Assembly: GCA_020832725.1 (NCBI GenBank) | Contig: JAFIEC010000395.1 | Location: 1 to 27,615, forward strand | Direction of reading: 5' to 3' | Length of the DNA: 27,615 nucleotides | From: Paracoccaceae bacterium | GTDB lineage: Bacteria; Pseudomonadota; Alphaproteobacteria; Rhodobacterales; Rhodobacteraceae | Shown: in pieces, positions 1 to 7,753 of the stretch | How positions within the stretch are numbered: the stretch's first letter is position 1 | Layout: every line of letters starts with the position of its first letter | The notes under the pieces: generated by a model | Told to the model about the DNA's origin: nothing | Database searches by the model: none | The model's input: only the letters and a program-made list of their open reading frames with translations | Program-made: the position numbers and the translations under genes

Positions 1-1
1 G

Positions 2-766
2 GAAATAGCGCTTCTTCTGGCCGGACGCGGCTGGCCTGTCGTCGCCTTCGGGGTGGAAAGCCGCCAGATATCCAGCATGGCCGAGAATGCCATTCCGGGA
101 CTGCTCGAGGAGGCGCGCGCGCGCGGGCTTCCGCTGGAGGCGCTGGAAGCGGATGTGACCCGCGAGGACGATGTCGCCCGGGTCATGGCCCATGCCGAGG
201 CGGCGCACGGACGCATCTGGGCGGTGGTGAACAACGCCGCGATCGGCCCTCTCGGCACCGGTCTTGATACGGCACCCGATCGTTGGGACAGGATCATGGC
301 GGTCAACCTGCGTGGGCCTTATCTGACAGCGCGTGCCGTCATTCCGCATATGGCGCGATCCGGTGGCGGGGTCATCGTGAATGTCGGCTCGGGCGCCGGC
401 TGGGGCAAGCCCAACATGGCGGCCTATGCGGCATCCAAGGGGGGGCTTCATACGCTGACGACCGCGCTTGCGCTGGATCATTTCCACGACCGGATCAGGG
501 TGAACACCGTCATTCCGGGCGGCGGCGGCATCATGGGCGGCATGAGCCTTGGCCGGGTCGACGGAGACATGGCGCGGCTTCGGGCCGCGGCGGTTGGAAC
601 GGTCGCAGGACGGCATGCAACCGGAGAAGATCTGGGCCGGACGATCGCATTTCTCATTTCGGACGAGGCCGAGGTGATATCCGGAACGGTGATCGACGTC
701 GGATGCTTTGCCAATCAAGGTTCATCAAGCCCGCTGAAACGCCCGACAGCCACGGAGGTGACATGA
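2..766 (+). CDS. SDR family NAD(P)-dependent oxidoreductase, 5' end outside the window
   Basis: This is a short-chain dehydrogenase/reductase with a Rossmann fold. The reading frame is open from base 2, and the first visible residues (EIALLLAGRGWPVVAFGVE) are the helix and strand that follow the glycine-rich TGxxxGIG loop, so the true start lies upstream and the GTG at 53 is internal. Counting from the first visible residue: an Asp-Val near 51 (adenine-ring site), NNAA at 77-80, catalytic Ser130, and Tyr142-x3-Lys146 (YAASK). The C-terminal SGTVIDVGC segment is typical of the family. The stop overlaps the start of the dioxygenase beta subunit (ATGA), so the two are co-translated. Next to a ring-hydroxylating dioxygenase, a role as cis-dihydrodiol dehydrogenase is plausible, but the sequence alone does not fix the substrate. 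Family assignment is secure. Confidence 0.9.
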   Translation, partial: EIALLLAGRGWPVVAFGVESRQISSMAENAIPGLLEEARARGLPLEALEADVTREDDVARVMAHAEAAHGRIWAVVNNAAIGPLGTGLDTAPDRWDRIMAVNLRGPYLTARAVIPHMARSGGGVIVNVGSGAGWGKPNMAAYAASKGGLHTLTTALALDHFHDRIRVNTVIPGGGGIMGGMSLGRVDGDMARLRAAAVGTVAGRHATGEDLGRTIAFLISDEAEVISGTVIDVGCFANQGSSSPLKRPTATEVT

Positions 767-1353
767 CCACGACCGCAACCAGGCAGGCCGTGGCAGCGGC
801 CGCCGCACCGGCCCTGCCGCGCAACGCCGCCTATTTCAGGCTTCGCGCCGAGATCGAGGACGTTTTTTACGCGGAGGCGGCAGCGATCGACGAGCGGCGC
901 TTTCTCGACTGGCTGGACTTCCTCGACGAGGATGTCCGATATTTTATGCCGATGCGGCGCAACGTGAAATTCGGCCAGCATGCCGCGCTGGAGAATACCG
1001 CGCTCGATCATGGCATGAGCTGGTTCAACGACGACAAATGGACGCTGACCAAGCGGGTGGAGCAGATACTGACGGGTGTCCACTATGCCGAGGAGCCGCT
1101 CTCGCGCATCTCGCATCTGATCACGAATGTGCGCGTTCTTTCGGCCAGCCCCGATGCCGACGCGCCCGACGAGGTGGAGACGGATTGCCGCTTTCTGGTC
1201 TATCTGAACCGCGTCGAATACGAGAATTACACGTTCATCGGAAAGCGTCGCGACAAACTCGTTCGGCGGGGCGATGGCTGGAAGCTGCGGTATCGCGAGA
1301 TACTCCTTGACCAGAGCGTGCTGCTTGCGAAGAACCTGACCACCTTCTTCTGA
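763..1353 (+). CDS. Aromatic-ring-hydroxylating dioxygenase, beta (small) subunit
   Basis: A 196-residue protein of the NTF2/SnoaL-like fold that forms the small subunit of Rieske non-heme iron oxygenases (BphA2/HcaF type). Its role is structural: it supports the alpha subunit that carries the Rieske cluster and mononuclear iron. Visible family features are the acidic N-terminal helix (AEAAAIDERRFLDWLDFLDEDVRYFMP is split across residues of the first third), the SRISHLITNVRVL strand region, and the C-terminal GDGWKLRYREILLDQSVL strand typical of these subunits. The start is ATG 763, preceded by GGAGG and overlapping the SDR stop. No alpha subunit, ferredoxin or reductase lies in the window. 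They are expected upstream, since alpha usually precedes beta. The aromatic substrate cannot be read from this subunit. Confidence 0.9.
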   Translation: MTTTATRQAVAAAAAPALPRNAAYFRLRAEIEDVFYAEAAAIDERRFLDWLDFLDEDVRYFMPMRRNVKFGQHAALENTALDHGMSWFNDDKWTLTKRVEQILTGVHYAEEPLSRISHLITNVRVLSASPDADAPDEVETDCRFLVYLNRVEYENYTFIGKRRDKLVRRGDGWKLRYREILLDQSVLLAKNLTTFF

Positions 1354-1364
1354 AGGAGACCGAC

Positions 1365-1553
1365 ATGATCGACCTGTTCCAGATACGGCCGGGCGACAGG
1401 CTCGTGCTTGTCGGCGGCGTGACCGGATGTGCCGTGGAGAACTTCGGCGACGGGCAATGGGTCTCGTTCCGCGCCGACGATGCCGACCCCGAGGCAGAGC
1501 CGGAACTGGTCCACAGTCAGGATATCACGGCGCACGAGGCGGGGCCCGGGTAA
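1365..1553 (+). CDS. Small conserved-looking protein in the dioxygenase operon, function unknown
   Basis: A 62-residue ORF with a very good ribosome binding site (AAGGAG, 6 nt before ATG 1365), 11 bp after the dioxygenase beta stop and one base before the next ORF. The N-terminus (MIDLFQIRPGDRLVLVGG) looks like a small beta-barrel or SH3-like strand pattern. The C-terminal third is acidic (ADDADPEAEPE). There are no cysteines apart from one at about residue 22, no signal peptide and no membrane segment. I do not recognise the family. Tight packing between a dioxygenase subunit and an exporter-like gene argues that it is translated. A role in the same pathway is inference from position only. 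Confidence 0.6.
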   Translation: MIDLFQIRPGDRLVLVGGVTGCAVENFGDGQWVSFRADDADPEAEPELVHSQDITAHEAGPG

Positions 1554-1554
1554 C

Positions 1555-1968
1555 ATGCTTTCACTGGTCTACATGCCCTCGGATTATCATCCGGTGCTTC
1601 TTGCGCTGGGAGAGCATGGCGACCTTGCCCGTCTGTCCGATTGCCTTGCAGCCTTTGCGGGGAATCCTGCCGAACTTGATCTCACGGCAGAGCTGACCGG
1701 CAGGGCAGGAGGGGCTTGCGTGATCCTGCGCCCCGTTTCTGAAGATGCCGGCCTTGCACAGGAAGCGCCCGGGGCGGACCGGTTGATCTGGGCGCTGACG
1801 CCGCATACCGCGATGGCCTTTGCCGACGAGGTGGCGCGACTTGTGGCGGACCCCGCGCTTGCTGGCTCGACCGTTCTGGAAATTGGCGTGCTCGACGAGA
1901 TAAAGGTCAAGGTCTCGCACGGCGAGTGGGAAGATCCCGCGATCCGAGCGCCGAAAGGCGCTGCGTGA
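1555..1968 (+). CDS. Hypothetical 137-residue protein in the dioxygenase operon
   Basis: Starts at ATG 1555, one base after the previous stop, and ends in a GTGA overlap with the MFS gene, so it sits firmly inside one transcription unit. The protein has an alternating alpha/beta pattern: an N-terminal MLSLVYMPSDYHPVLLALGEHGD, a central stretch with aliphatic strands (GACVILRPVSED, RLIWALTPHTAMAFADEVARLV) and a conserved-looking end STVLEIGVLDEIKVKVSHGEWED. It has no signal peptide, no metal-binding cluster and only two cysteines. I do not recognise the family. The paired small ORFs at 1365 and 1555 may be accessory to the oxygenase or to substrate handling. This is inference from gene order. 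Confidence 0.65.
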   Translation: MLSLVYMPSDYHPVLLALGEHGDLARLSDCLAAFAGNPAELDLTAELTGRAGGACVILRPVSEDAGLAQEAPGADRLIWALTPHTAMAFADEVARLVADPALAGSTVLEIGVLDEIKVKVSHGEWEDPAIRAPKGAA

Positions 1969-3167
1969 GGCCGGAAGACCGCGCAGGGATCGCGTGCGGC
2001 ACAGCAGCCTTCTGGCGGGTAAACCTCTGTCTGTTCGCCGCCGGCTTCAACGTCTTTGCGCTGCTTTATTTCGTCCAGCCGCTTCTGCCGGTGTTCAGCG
2101 ACGAATTCGGCATCTCGGCGGCTGCCAGCAGTCTTGCACTGTCGCTGACGACCGCGGTGATGGCCTTCGCCCTGTTCTTCTCGGCCATCGCGTCGGATGC
2201 GCTGGGGCGAAAGGCGATCATGTCGGCCTCGCTTGCCATCTCTGCCGGGCTGACCCTGGTGATGGCCTTCGTTCCTGACTGGAGTGCGGTGCTGATTGTC
2301 CGCGCACTCATGGGGGTCGCGATCAGCGGGGTGCAGGCGGTGGCGATGGCCTATCTTGCCGAAGAGATGGATGCCGATGCCTTCGGCCTGACGCTGGGCA
2401 TCTTCATCTCGGGCAGCGCGATCGGCGGCATGGCCGGTCGCCTGATTGCGGCCGTGCTTGCCGACTTTTCCGGGTGGCGGGTTGCCGCGCTGGCGCTCGG
2501 GGCGGTCGCGCTGGTTTGTGCGGTCGTGTTCTGGCGCGCCCTTCCGGCCTCGCGCGGGTTCGGGCCGGGCGCGCGCGGGCCGGGCGTGCTGCGGCGCGCG
2601 GTGAGCGATATCCTGCGTGACCGGGTATCCCTGCTTTTGTTCGCGATCGGGTTTCTTCTGATGGGAAGCTTCGTGACGGTGTTCAACTACGTCACCTTCC
2701 GCCTTGTCGCGCCGCCCTTCGACCTTTCCCAGACGGCAGTCGGGCTGATCTTCCTGCTTTACGCAAGCGGGATCGTCGGCTCTCCGTGGATCGGGTCGCT
2801 GGCAGGGCGCCTCGGTCCGCATGCGATGCTGTTGAGGATGCTGTCCCTGATGGCATTGGGCCTTGTATTGACGATCCCCGACGCGCTGTTGCCGGTTCTG
2901 GTGGGACTTGCCCTTCTGACCTTTGGCTTCTTCTCTGGCCATTCGGTAGCCAGTGGCTGGGTCAGCCAGAGGGCGCGGACAAACCGGGCCATGGCGGCCT
3001 CGCTCTACCTGTTTGCCTATTATGTCGGCTCGGCGGTGCCGGGATCGCTGGGCGGCATTCTCTGGGACAGGCAAGGATGGCCCGGGGTTGTAGCGCTGAC
3101 ATTGCTCTGCACCTCTGCCGCTCTGGTTCTTGTGATCATCCTGAAACGGTCACGGGGGCATCCCTGA
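1965..3167 (+). CDS. MFS transporter, YnfM/YgaY-like
   Basis: A 400-residue major facilitator superfamily protein with about 12 hydrophobic segments. Diagnostic features are the first-helix motif YFVQPLLPVFSDEFGIS, shared with the YnfM-type group, the loop 2-3 motif SDALGRKAIM (residues about 75-85), and a central basic loop (ALPASRGFGPGARGPGVLRR) dividing the two six-helix halves. The start is taken as GTG 1965 because it overlaps the previous stop (GTGA) and has GAAAGG just upstream. An in-frame ATG at 1926 would add residues buried in the previous gene. As the last gene of a dioxygenase operon it probably exports or imports the aromatic substrate or a product, but the direction cannot be told from sequence. 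The 3' end overlaps a kinase relic on the other strand. Confidence 0.88.
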   Translation: MRPEDRAGIACGTAAFWRVNLCLFAAGFNVFALLYFVQPLLPVFSDEFGISAAASSLALSLTTAVMAFALFFSAIASDALGRKAIMSASLAISAGLTLVMAFVPDWSAVLIVRALMGVAISGVQAVAMAYLAEEMDADAFGLTLGIFISGSAIGGMAGRLIAAVLADFSGWRVAALALGAVALVCAVVFWRALPASRGFGPGARGPGVLRRAVSDILRDRVSLLLFAIGFLLMGSFVTVFNYVTFRLVAPPFDLSQTAVGLIFLLYASGIVGSPWIGSLAGRLGPHAMLLRMLSLMALGLVLTIPDALLPVLVGLALLTFGFFSGHSVASGWVSQRARTNRAMAASLYLFAYYVGSAVPGSLGGILWDRQGWPGVVALTLLCTSAALVLVIILKRSRGHP

Positions 3168-3600
3168 CTTCGGATGCCCGCGCAGGACCAGTGCGATGTC
3201 GTCGAGGATCGGCGCCACCGCCGCCCGCGCCGCCGGGTGCAGGCCCGCCTGCAATGCCCGTGTGCGCGTGAGGTGCCAGCGAGTCGTCGCATCCATCAGG
3301 TCGATCAGCGCCGGATCGTCGGGCCCGGCGCGGTTGGCTAGCACCGCGAGCGGCGTCTTGAGCGCATGGGCGAGGTCGGCCGCCTGCGCCTCGGCCCGGG
3401 CCGCCTGTTCCGCCTGCGCCGCGATCAGGCGCGTGAGCTCCTCGGCCAGCGGCACGAGTTCAGCCATCCGCGTGGCGGGCAGCGTCCGTGTCTGTCCATC
3501 GCGCAGGGCGGCGATGGTGCGGGCGAAGCGGGACAGGTCGGCAACCCGTCGCCCCCGGGTCGCCGAGGCCGGCCCCCTTTGCGCGACACGGAGAACGTTT
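3150..3600 (-). pseudogene. Truncated sensor histidine kinase (HAMP plus HisKA fragment only)
   Basis: Read on the minus strand, this frame encodes the HAMP linker (RVADLSRFARTIAALRDGQ, then LPATRMAELVPLAEELTRLI) and the dimerisation/phosphoacceptor helices of a PhoQ/RstB-like alphaproteobacterial kinase, with the H-box DLAHALKTPLAVLANRAG carrying the phosphoacceptor His. It continues through the second HisKA helix (RWHLTRTRALQAG) and ends at PVLDD-like ILDDIALVLRGHPKSGMPP, where the ATPase domain should begin. The N-, G1- and G2-box ATPase domain is absent, as are the sensor and membrane segments. The open frame continues to 3668, but residues upstream of about 3600 do not resemble a kinase. 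No response regulator is adjacent. It is a relic and cannot act as a kinase by itself. Confidence 0.75.
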
Positions 3601-3626
3601 GAACCCGGGCCCATCCCCTCCGCCAT

Positions 3627-3657
3627 AACCCATTGAATATGAATACAGAAATGGGTT
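3627..3657. repeat. Perfect 8-bp inverted repeat at the broken end of the kinase relic
   Basis: AACCCATT at 3627-3634 and AATGGGTT at 3650-3657 are perfect inverted arms around a 15-base AT-rich loop. The repeat lies where kinase homology stops. It could be an operator, the end of a lost mobile element or a chance hairpin. There is no T-tract to make it a terminator. Confidence 0.3.
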
Positions 3658-3733
3658 TCAGAGGGCATACCTCAACCCACCCGCAAATCTGACTGGCAGT
3701 TGCGAGGCGTTCGCCCGTCGGCTGAGGCCCGTT

Positions 3734-4132
3734 TCATCGCGCCACAGGCACCACGTCCGCGATGAACACAGCCGCATAGTCGGGCAACAGGCTGGTGACG
3801 GTAGCCGTGCCGATCCGGGATTGCGTCAGCAGCAATACGCGCCGGTCACGGTCGATCTGATAGACATTCACCACCTCGAGCCCGAGGCCATTGTCGGACC
3901 AACCGATCAGGGTGGACTCGCCGGGCCGTGCCAGCTTCAGGTCATTGCCGGTGACAAAGCCGCCCTCGCCCGTGAAACAGACCAGCATCCCGTCAGCGAA
4001 ACGGTCAGAAGCGAAGCGATAGCCCGCATCTGCCTGTGCACTTTGCCCGCGGAAATTGGTGGCAAGCCAGCAATCGGAGGCGTGGGCAGGCGCGGTAACC
4101 GCGGCGACTGCGGCAATAGCGAAACGGATCAT
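3734..4132 (-). CDS. Small exported protein of unknown function
   Basis: A 132-residue protein with a short Sec signal peptide (MIRFAIAAVAAVTAPAHA, cleavage predicted after AHA at about residue 18), so it should be periplasmic. The mature part has two cysteines (DCW near the start and VCF in the middle) that could form a disulfide, and beta-rich segments (GYRFASDRFADGMLVCFTGEGG; VVNVYQIDRDRRVLLLTQSRIG; YAAVFIADVVPVAR). The start is chosen at ATG 4132 because it is preceded by GAGGGGGCAGG and opens directly into the signal peptide. The open frame extends to 4405, but that extension is less convincing. I do not recognise the family. It is a single gene, in the same direction as rsgA upstream of it. 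Confidence 0.65.
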   Translation of the reverse strand: MIRFAIAAVAAVTAPAHASDCWLATNFRGQSAQADAGYRFASDRFADGMLVCFTGEGGFVTGNDLKLARPGESTLIGWSDNGLGLEVVNVYQIDRDRRVLLLTQSRIGTATVTSLLPDYAAVFIADVVPVAR

Positions 4133-4471
4133 CCTGCCCCCTCGGATCTTGATGGGTGCGAGCATGGCACAACCCGCAGCCGAACCGGCAATGGACGTGA
4201 GCATCAGTGCCAGTACGGCGCAATGGAAGACGTGCTTCTGGGATATGCCCGTTCTTGCAACGTCAACCCGGGGGCGCGGCGTCGTGTCGAGACACATCAT
4301 AATCATCTCGACTTTGCAGCTTTCGGGCGCGCTTGCCAGTATTCCTACGCACGCCCCATCCGCGCCCACTGTGCGCAAGCGGGCCAAAGTGAAGGTCTGA
4401 TGCAAGAGCCCTGCCCGATGTTTGCCAAGCAGCCTGACGAGCTCCAGCGCTCGACAGGGCTCGCGACCTTC
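4133..4471. other. 339-bp intergenic region upstream of the small exported protein
   Basis: This separates the end of rsgA from the start of the exported protein. The minus-strand frame of the exported protein stays open across most of it and encodes a hydrophobic run (VLALMLTSIAGSAAGC) that resembles a signal or lipobox, but it lacks a good ribosome binding site and would put two signal-like segments in one protein. I regard it as leader and promoter DNA. A TTGACG hexamer on the minus strand near 4270 has no well-spaced -10 partner. No RNA gene or convincing terminator is seen. Confidence 0.4.
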
Positions 4472-5488
4472 CTATCGCCGCTTTCCGCGCATGTCGGGGG
4501 TCTTGTTGCCACGGGGGCCGGAAAGGACAGGGGTGTTGGCGCGGTTTTCCACGCGCAGCTTGCGCCAGCGGTCCAGACGCTCGGCCGTCAGCTCTCCGGC
4601 CGCGACAGCGGCCTGAACGGCGCAGCCCGGCTCGTGCGCATGGGTGCAATCCCTGAAACGGCACATCGGGGCCAGGTCGGTGATCTCGGCGAAGAGGATG
4701 TCGAGGCCGGCACCGGCATCGCTGACGTGCAGCGTCCGCATCCCCGGCGTGTCGATCACGCAAGCCCCCCCCGCGATGGCATGCAGCGAACGCGAGGTGG
4801 TCGTGTGGCGCCCCTTGGCGTCGCCCTCGCGGATGCTTCTGGTCAGTTGCGCCTCAGCAGGCGCCTTGTCGGCCAGCGTGTTCAGAAGCGTTGACTTGCC
4901 GACACCGGATGAGCCGACGAGGGCAACGGTCTGCCCCGGCCCGCACCACGGCGACAGGCGCTCGACGGCGTCTGGCCCCTTGGCATTCAGCAAGACGACG
5001 GGCAGATCGCGCTGCAACGCCTCGGCCTGGGCACGATAGTGCCCGGCGTCGTCCACCTGGTCGATCTTTGTCAGCACGATCACCGCGTTGATCCCGGCCT
5101 CGTTCACCAACGCCAGATAGCGTTCCAGCCGCGCCAGGTTGAAATCCTCGTTGCACGAGGTGACGATGAACATCGTATCGACATTCGCCGCGATCAATTG
5201 CCGGGCCTGGGCACCCTCGGTCCGGCGTTGCAGCAGCGTGTGTCGCTCCAGCCTGCGCACGACGACCTCGCCTCCGGGCTCCATCAGCACCCAGTCGCCG
5301 ACCGCGAAGTCCGTCGTGGATGCATGGGCGGGAGGATCAAGCCGCACCTGGCCCGTGCCCGTTTCCGCCATCAGCCGCGAACGATGCACCCTCGCGATGC
5401 GGGCCGGAACAAGCCCGGCATCATCGGGGGCCAGCTGCGCGGCAAAGAACCCGGACCATCCAAGTCCGTGGAGGGGTGCGGAGGTCAT
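4472..5488 (-). CDS. rsgA: Ribosome small-subunit-dependent GTPase A
   Basis: A 338-residue circularly permuted GTPase that acts late in 30S subunit maturation. The order of elements is diagnostic: an N-terminal OB-fold (residues about 25-85, including AVGDWVLMEPGG), then G4 TKID at 140-143, G1/P-loop GSSGVGKST at 192-200, the switch region (EGDAKGRHTTTSR, 221-233), G3 DTPG at 246-249, and a C-terminal zinc site with Cys276, Cys281, His283 and Cys289 (C-x4-C-x-H-x5-C). All key residues are present, so it should be active. The start is ATG 5488, with AAGGG upstream. The frame is open to 5683, but the extra residues are not family-like. It is the only housekeeping gene in the window and has no functional link to its neighbours. 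Confidence 0.95.
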   Translation of the reverse strand: MTSAPLHGLGWSGFFAAQLAPDDAGLVPARIARVHRSRLMAETGTGQVRLDPPAHASTTDFAVGDWVLMEPGGEVVVRRLERHTLLQRRTEGAQARQLIAANVDTMFIVTSCNEDFNLARLERYLALVNEAGINAVIVLTKIDQVDDAGHYRAQAEALQRDLPVVLLNAKGPDAVERLSPWCGPGQTVALVGSSGVGKSTLLNTLADKAPAEAQLTRSIREGDAKGRHTTTSRSLHAIAGGACVIDTPGMRTLHVSDAGAGLDILFAEITDLAPMCRFRDCTHAHEPGCAVQAAVAAGELTAERLDRWRKLRVENRANTPVLSGPRGNKTPDMRGKRR

Positions 5489-5935
5489 TGTCTTGGTACC
5501 CTTTTCATTCCGGCTCCATGACGGCGGCATCTGAGGGGTGCAAGCGTTCTTTGGCGTCCAGCTCCGTTGCGTGACGCGAACGGATGGAATGGCCCCTCGG
5601 TTCTTCCCATCCGGACCAGCTCCAAGGCGTCGCTGGCAAGGCGCATTTCGCGATGCCGGGCATGGCGGACGACTGGCAGCCATCCATCACCAGATCGATA
5701 CGCTGCGTCGTTGAACACCTCACGCCCCCTGCACGACGTCATCCATTTGATCGGCGACGCAGCGATTGGCCCATTTGTGCCGGGTCGGCGGTGGGCAGCC
5801 CCGGCTGGTTCCGGACCCGCGCGTGCATCGCCTTCAGCATCGGCCTGTTGGAACAGCGCCGTGCAAGGCTCTCGCGAGGGGGCGATCTGGCCAACCCGTC
5901 GGGGCAAACCCCGGACCACCGTGCCGCGCGGCCTC
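5489..5935. other. 447-bp region with no recognised gene, between rsgA and the GntR regulator
   Basis: Several open frames cross this stretch on both strands (for example a minus-strand frame to 6033 and a plus-strand frame from 5567), but none has a recognisable domain, consistent codon use or a supported start. It sits directly downstream of the GntR gene and upstream of rsgA. Part of it must carry the rsgA promoter. It may be decayed coding DNA. No repeat, RNA gene or terminator is evident. Confidence 0.35.
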
Positions 5936-6652
5936 TCAGCCCGGCAGGGTGCTACGCGTGAAGGCCTCGACGTAATCCATGAGCCGGTCCGACGCCTCGG
6001 CGGCGGCGGTTTCGTCGCCCTCGGCGATGGCATCCATCAGCGTGGCATGAAGCGGTGCCGCCGCTCCAAGATCCTCGGGCCCGGCATGGAGTGACCAGAA
6101 CCGGCGCGAGAGCGCATGGATGCTGCCAATCGTCTTCATGGCATAGGGGTTGCCACAGCACTCGGCGGAGAAGCGGTTGAAGTCGCTGTCGACGCGCAGG
6201 AAGGCCAGGTAGTCGTCGGCATCGCGGGCGCGCCGCATCTCGGCAGACATCTCCCGGAAGCGCCGCCGCTGTGCGGTCCCCGAGCGGATGGCCGCACGGC
6301 GGGCGATCAGCCGCTCCACCTCCCGGCGAAGTTCCAGCAGCAGCAGTTGCGAGCGGATATCCACATCGGTGATCACGATGCCGCGGCGCGGAAGAATACG
6401 GATCAGCCCGTCCTCGGCCAGCCGCAGGAGCGCCTCGCGGATCGGCGTGCGCCCGAAACCCGTCCGCTCCATCAGGACGGTTTCGGTGATCAGAGCGCCA
6501 GGGGGCAGATCGAGTGTCACGATCAATTCCTCTATCCGGCCATAAGCCCGCTCGGCGATGGTCGGGTTCCGCGAGGACGCGCGCCGGCTCCCGATCATAT
6601 CGTCCGAAGACATGTCGCCTATCCCGGGCTCGGTTATCCCAGCATCCTGCAT
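5936..6652 (-). CDS. GntR-family (FadR/FCD subfamily) transcriptional regulator
   Basis: A 238-residue regulator. The winged helix-turn-helix (residues about 33-98) shows the family pattern AERAYGRIEELIVTLDLPPGALITE, then RTGFGRTPIREALLRLAEDGLIRILPRRGIVIT. The rest is an all-helical FCD ligand domain (about 105-235) with the Asp and His positions expected to bind a metal (RVDSDFNR, HALSRRFW, and the final HATLMDAIAEGDE). The start is ATG 6652, chosen for GAGAGGGG 7 nt upstream. The frame is open to 6757 but would cross the probable promoter. It is transcribed divergently from the PhyH-led operon and most likely represses it until a carboxylic-acid inducer binds. The inducer is unknown. Confidence 0.9.
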   Translation of the reverse strand: MQDAGITEPGIGDMSSDDMIGSRRASSRNPTIAERAYGRIEELIVTLDLPPGALITETVLMERTGFGRTPIREALLRLAEDGLIRILPRRGIVITDVDIRSQLLLLELRREVERLIARRAAIRSGTAQRRRFREMSAEMRRARDADDYLAFLRVDSDFNRFSAECCGNPYAMKTIGSIHALSRRFWSLHAGPEDLGAAAPLHATLMDAIAEGDETAAAEASDRLMDYVEAFTRSTLPG

Positions 6653-6727
6653 CGTTTGCCCCTCTCCATCCCGACGGCTGCGCAGGCCCTGCCCCGGCGG
6701 CATGCTGGGCCCGTTGACGCTTGGAAT

Positions 6728-6742
6728 AGCGTAATATACGCT
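6728..6742. promoter_or_regulatory. Candidate GntR operator between the divergent genes
   Basis: AGCGTAATATACGCT is a perfect palindrome: AGCGTA (6728-6733), three bases, TACGCT (6737-6742). It lies in an AT-rich island between the GntR start (6652) and the PhyH start (6802), where FadR-type regulators usually bind short palindromes. A TTGACG at 6714-6719 is a possible -35 on the plus strand, which would place the palindrome over the -10 region. Confidence 0.5.
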
Positions 6743-6801
6743 CAATATATCAGACAAGCGCGCCCGTCGACAGCAAGGCGCCGCAGCAAGGGGGGATCAC
6801 G

Positions 6802-7695
6802 ATGACACCGGAAGAAATCCTTTCACACCGGCCCAAGGTTCTCAGCGACAAGCAGCGCGAGGACTATTTCACCAAGGGATATATCCTCGTCGAGAGCATC
6901 ATTCCCCGGGAGCAGATCGACCTTCTGCGCGCCGCGACCGACAGCTTTGTGGAAAAGAGCCGCACGCTGACGAAATCCGACAATGTGCTCGACATCGAGC
7001 CGAGTCATACTGCGGAAAACCCGCGCCTTCGGCGACTCTCGAGCCCGCCCGACCATCACCCCGCCTACTGGGATTACGCCTCGCAGGGGGTCGTCGCGGA
7101 CATGATGGAGGATCTTCTGGGGCCGAACGTGAAGTTCCACCACTCCAAGCTCAATTTCAAATGGTCGAAGGGCGGGCAGGAGGTCAAATGGCATCAGGAC
7201 ATCCAGTCCTGGCCGCACACCAATTACTCGCCCCTCACCATCGGCTCCTATCTGCACGATGTCGACGATGACATGGGTCCGCTGATCTGCATTCCCGGCA
7301 GTCATGAGGGCGAGTTGTTCGACCAGTTCAATGACGACGGAAGCTGGGATGGCTTCATCAAGGACCGCGACCTCCAGCGGCTTGACCTGGAAAGCGGTGA
7401 GGTGCTTACCGGACCTGCGGGCTCGGTGACGATCCACAATTGCCGAACGGCCCACGCCTCCCGGCCGAACCATTCGCCAACCCCGCGCCCGCTTCTGCTC
7501 TATACCTTCTCCTCGGCCGACGCCTTCCCCTACACTCCCAACCCGATCCCGAGCCGGTATTCCGGTAAGCTGATCCGCGGGACGATGCCGCGCCACGCCC
7601 ATCACGACCCGCGCCCCTGCCTTGTGCCGCCCGACTGGTCCGGGGGCTATACCTCGCTGTTCGAGGTGCAATCGAAGGCCATGGAGCGCGCCTGA
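6802..7695 (+). CDS. Phytanoyl-CoA dioxygenase (PhyH) family Fe(II)/2-oxoglutarate oxygenase
   Basis: A 297-residue double-stranded beta-helix dioxygenase. The iron-binding facial triad is visible as His131 and Asp133 in KWHQDIQSW and His218 in CRTAHASRPN. Arg229 in PRPLLLYT is the expected 2-oxoglutarate anchor, and SYLHDVDDDMGPLICIPGSH is the typical core strand. It should hydroxylate an unactivated carbon, using 2-oxoglutarate and O2. The family includes phytanoyl-CoA 2-hydroxylase and ectoine hydroxylase, and the substrate here is not readable. The start is ATG 6802, with AGGGGGG upstream. It is the first gene of the operon diverging from the GntR regulator and precedes CoA-pathway genes, so it probably acts on the free acid or an early intermediate of that pathway. 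Confidence 0.88.
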   Translation: MTPEEILSHRPKVLSDKQREDYFTKGYILVESIIPREQIDLLRAATDSFVEKSRTLTKSDNVLDIEPSHTAENPRLRRLSSPPDHHPAYWDYASQGVVADMMEDLLGPNVKFHHSKLNFKWSKGGQEVKWHQDIQSWPHTNYSPLTIGSYLHDVDDDMGPLICIPGSHEGELFDQFNDDGSWDGFIKDRDLQRLDLESGEVLTGPAGSVTIHNCRTAHASRPNHSPTPRPLLLYTFSSADAFPYTPNPIPSRYSGKLIRGTMPRHAHHDPRPCLVPPDWSGGYTSLFEVQSKAMERA

Positions 7696-7753
7696 ACAAT
7701 GGCGGGAAACAAGGCCACGCAAGGCCGGGACACCTGCCCGGAACGTGGCGCGC

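Noticed and set aside
1587..3074. 495-residue minus-strand open frame
   Set aside because: It is antisense to the 137-residue ORF and the MFS gene, is rich in Arg, His, Gln and Pro, and has no domain. High GC content creates such shadows.
3734..4405. Longer 223-residue form of the exported protein
   Set aside because: It would place a second signal-like segment before a good signal peptide that has its own strong ribosome binding site at 4132.
3821..4894. 357-residue plus-strand open frame across the exported-protein gene and rsgA
   Set aside because: It is a shadow: rsgA motifs on the other strand are complete, and this frame has no domain.
5485..6033. 182-residue minus-strand frame downstream of GntR
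   Set aside because: I looked for transposase or enzyme motifs and found none; its upstream part overlaps the GntR gene in another frame.
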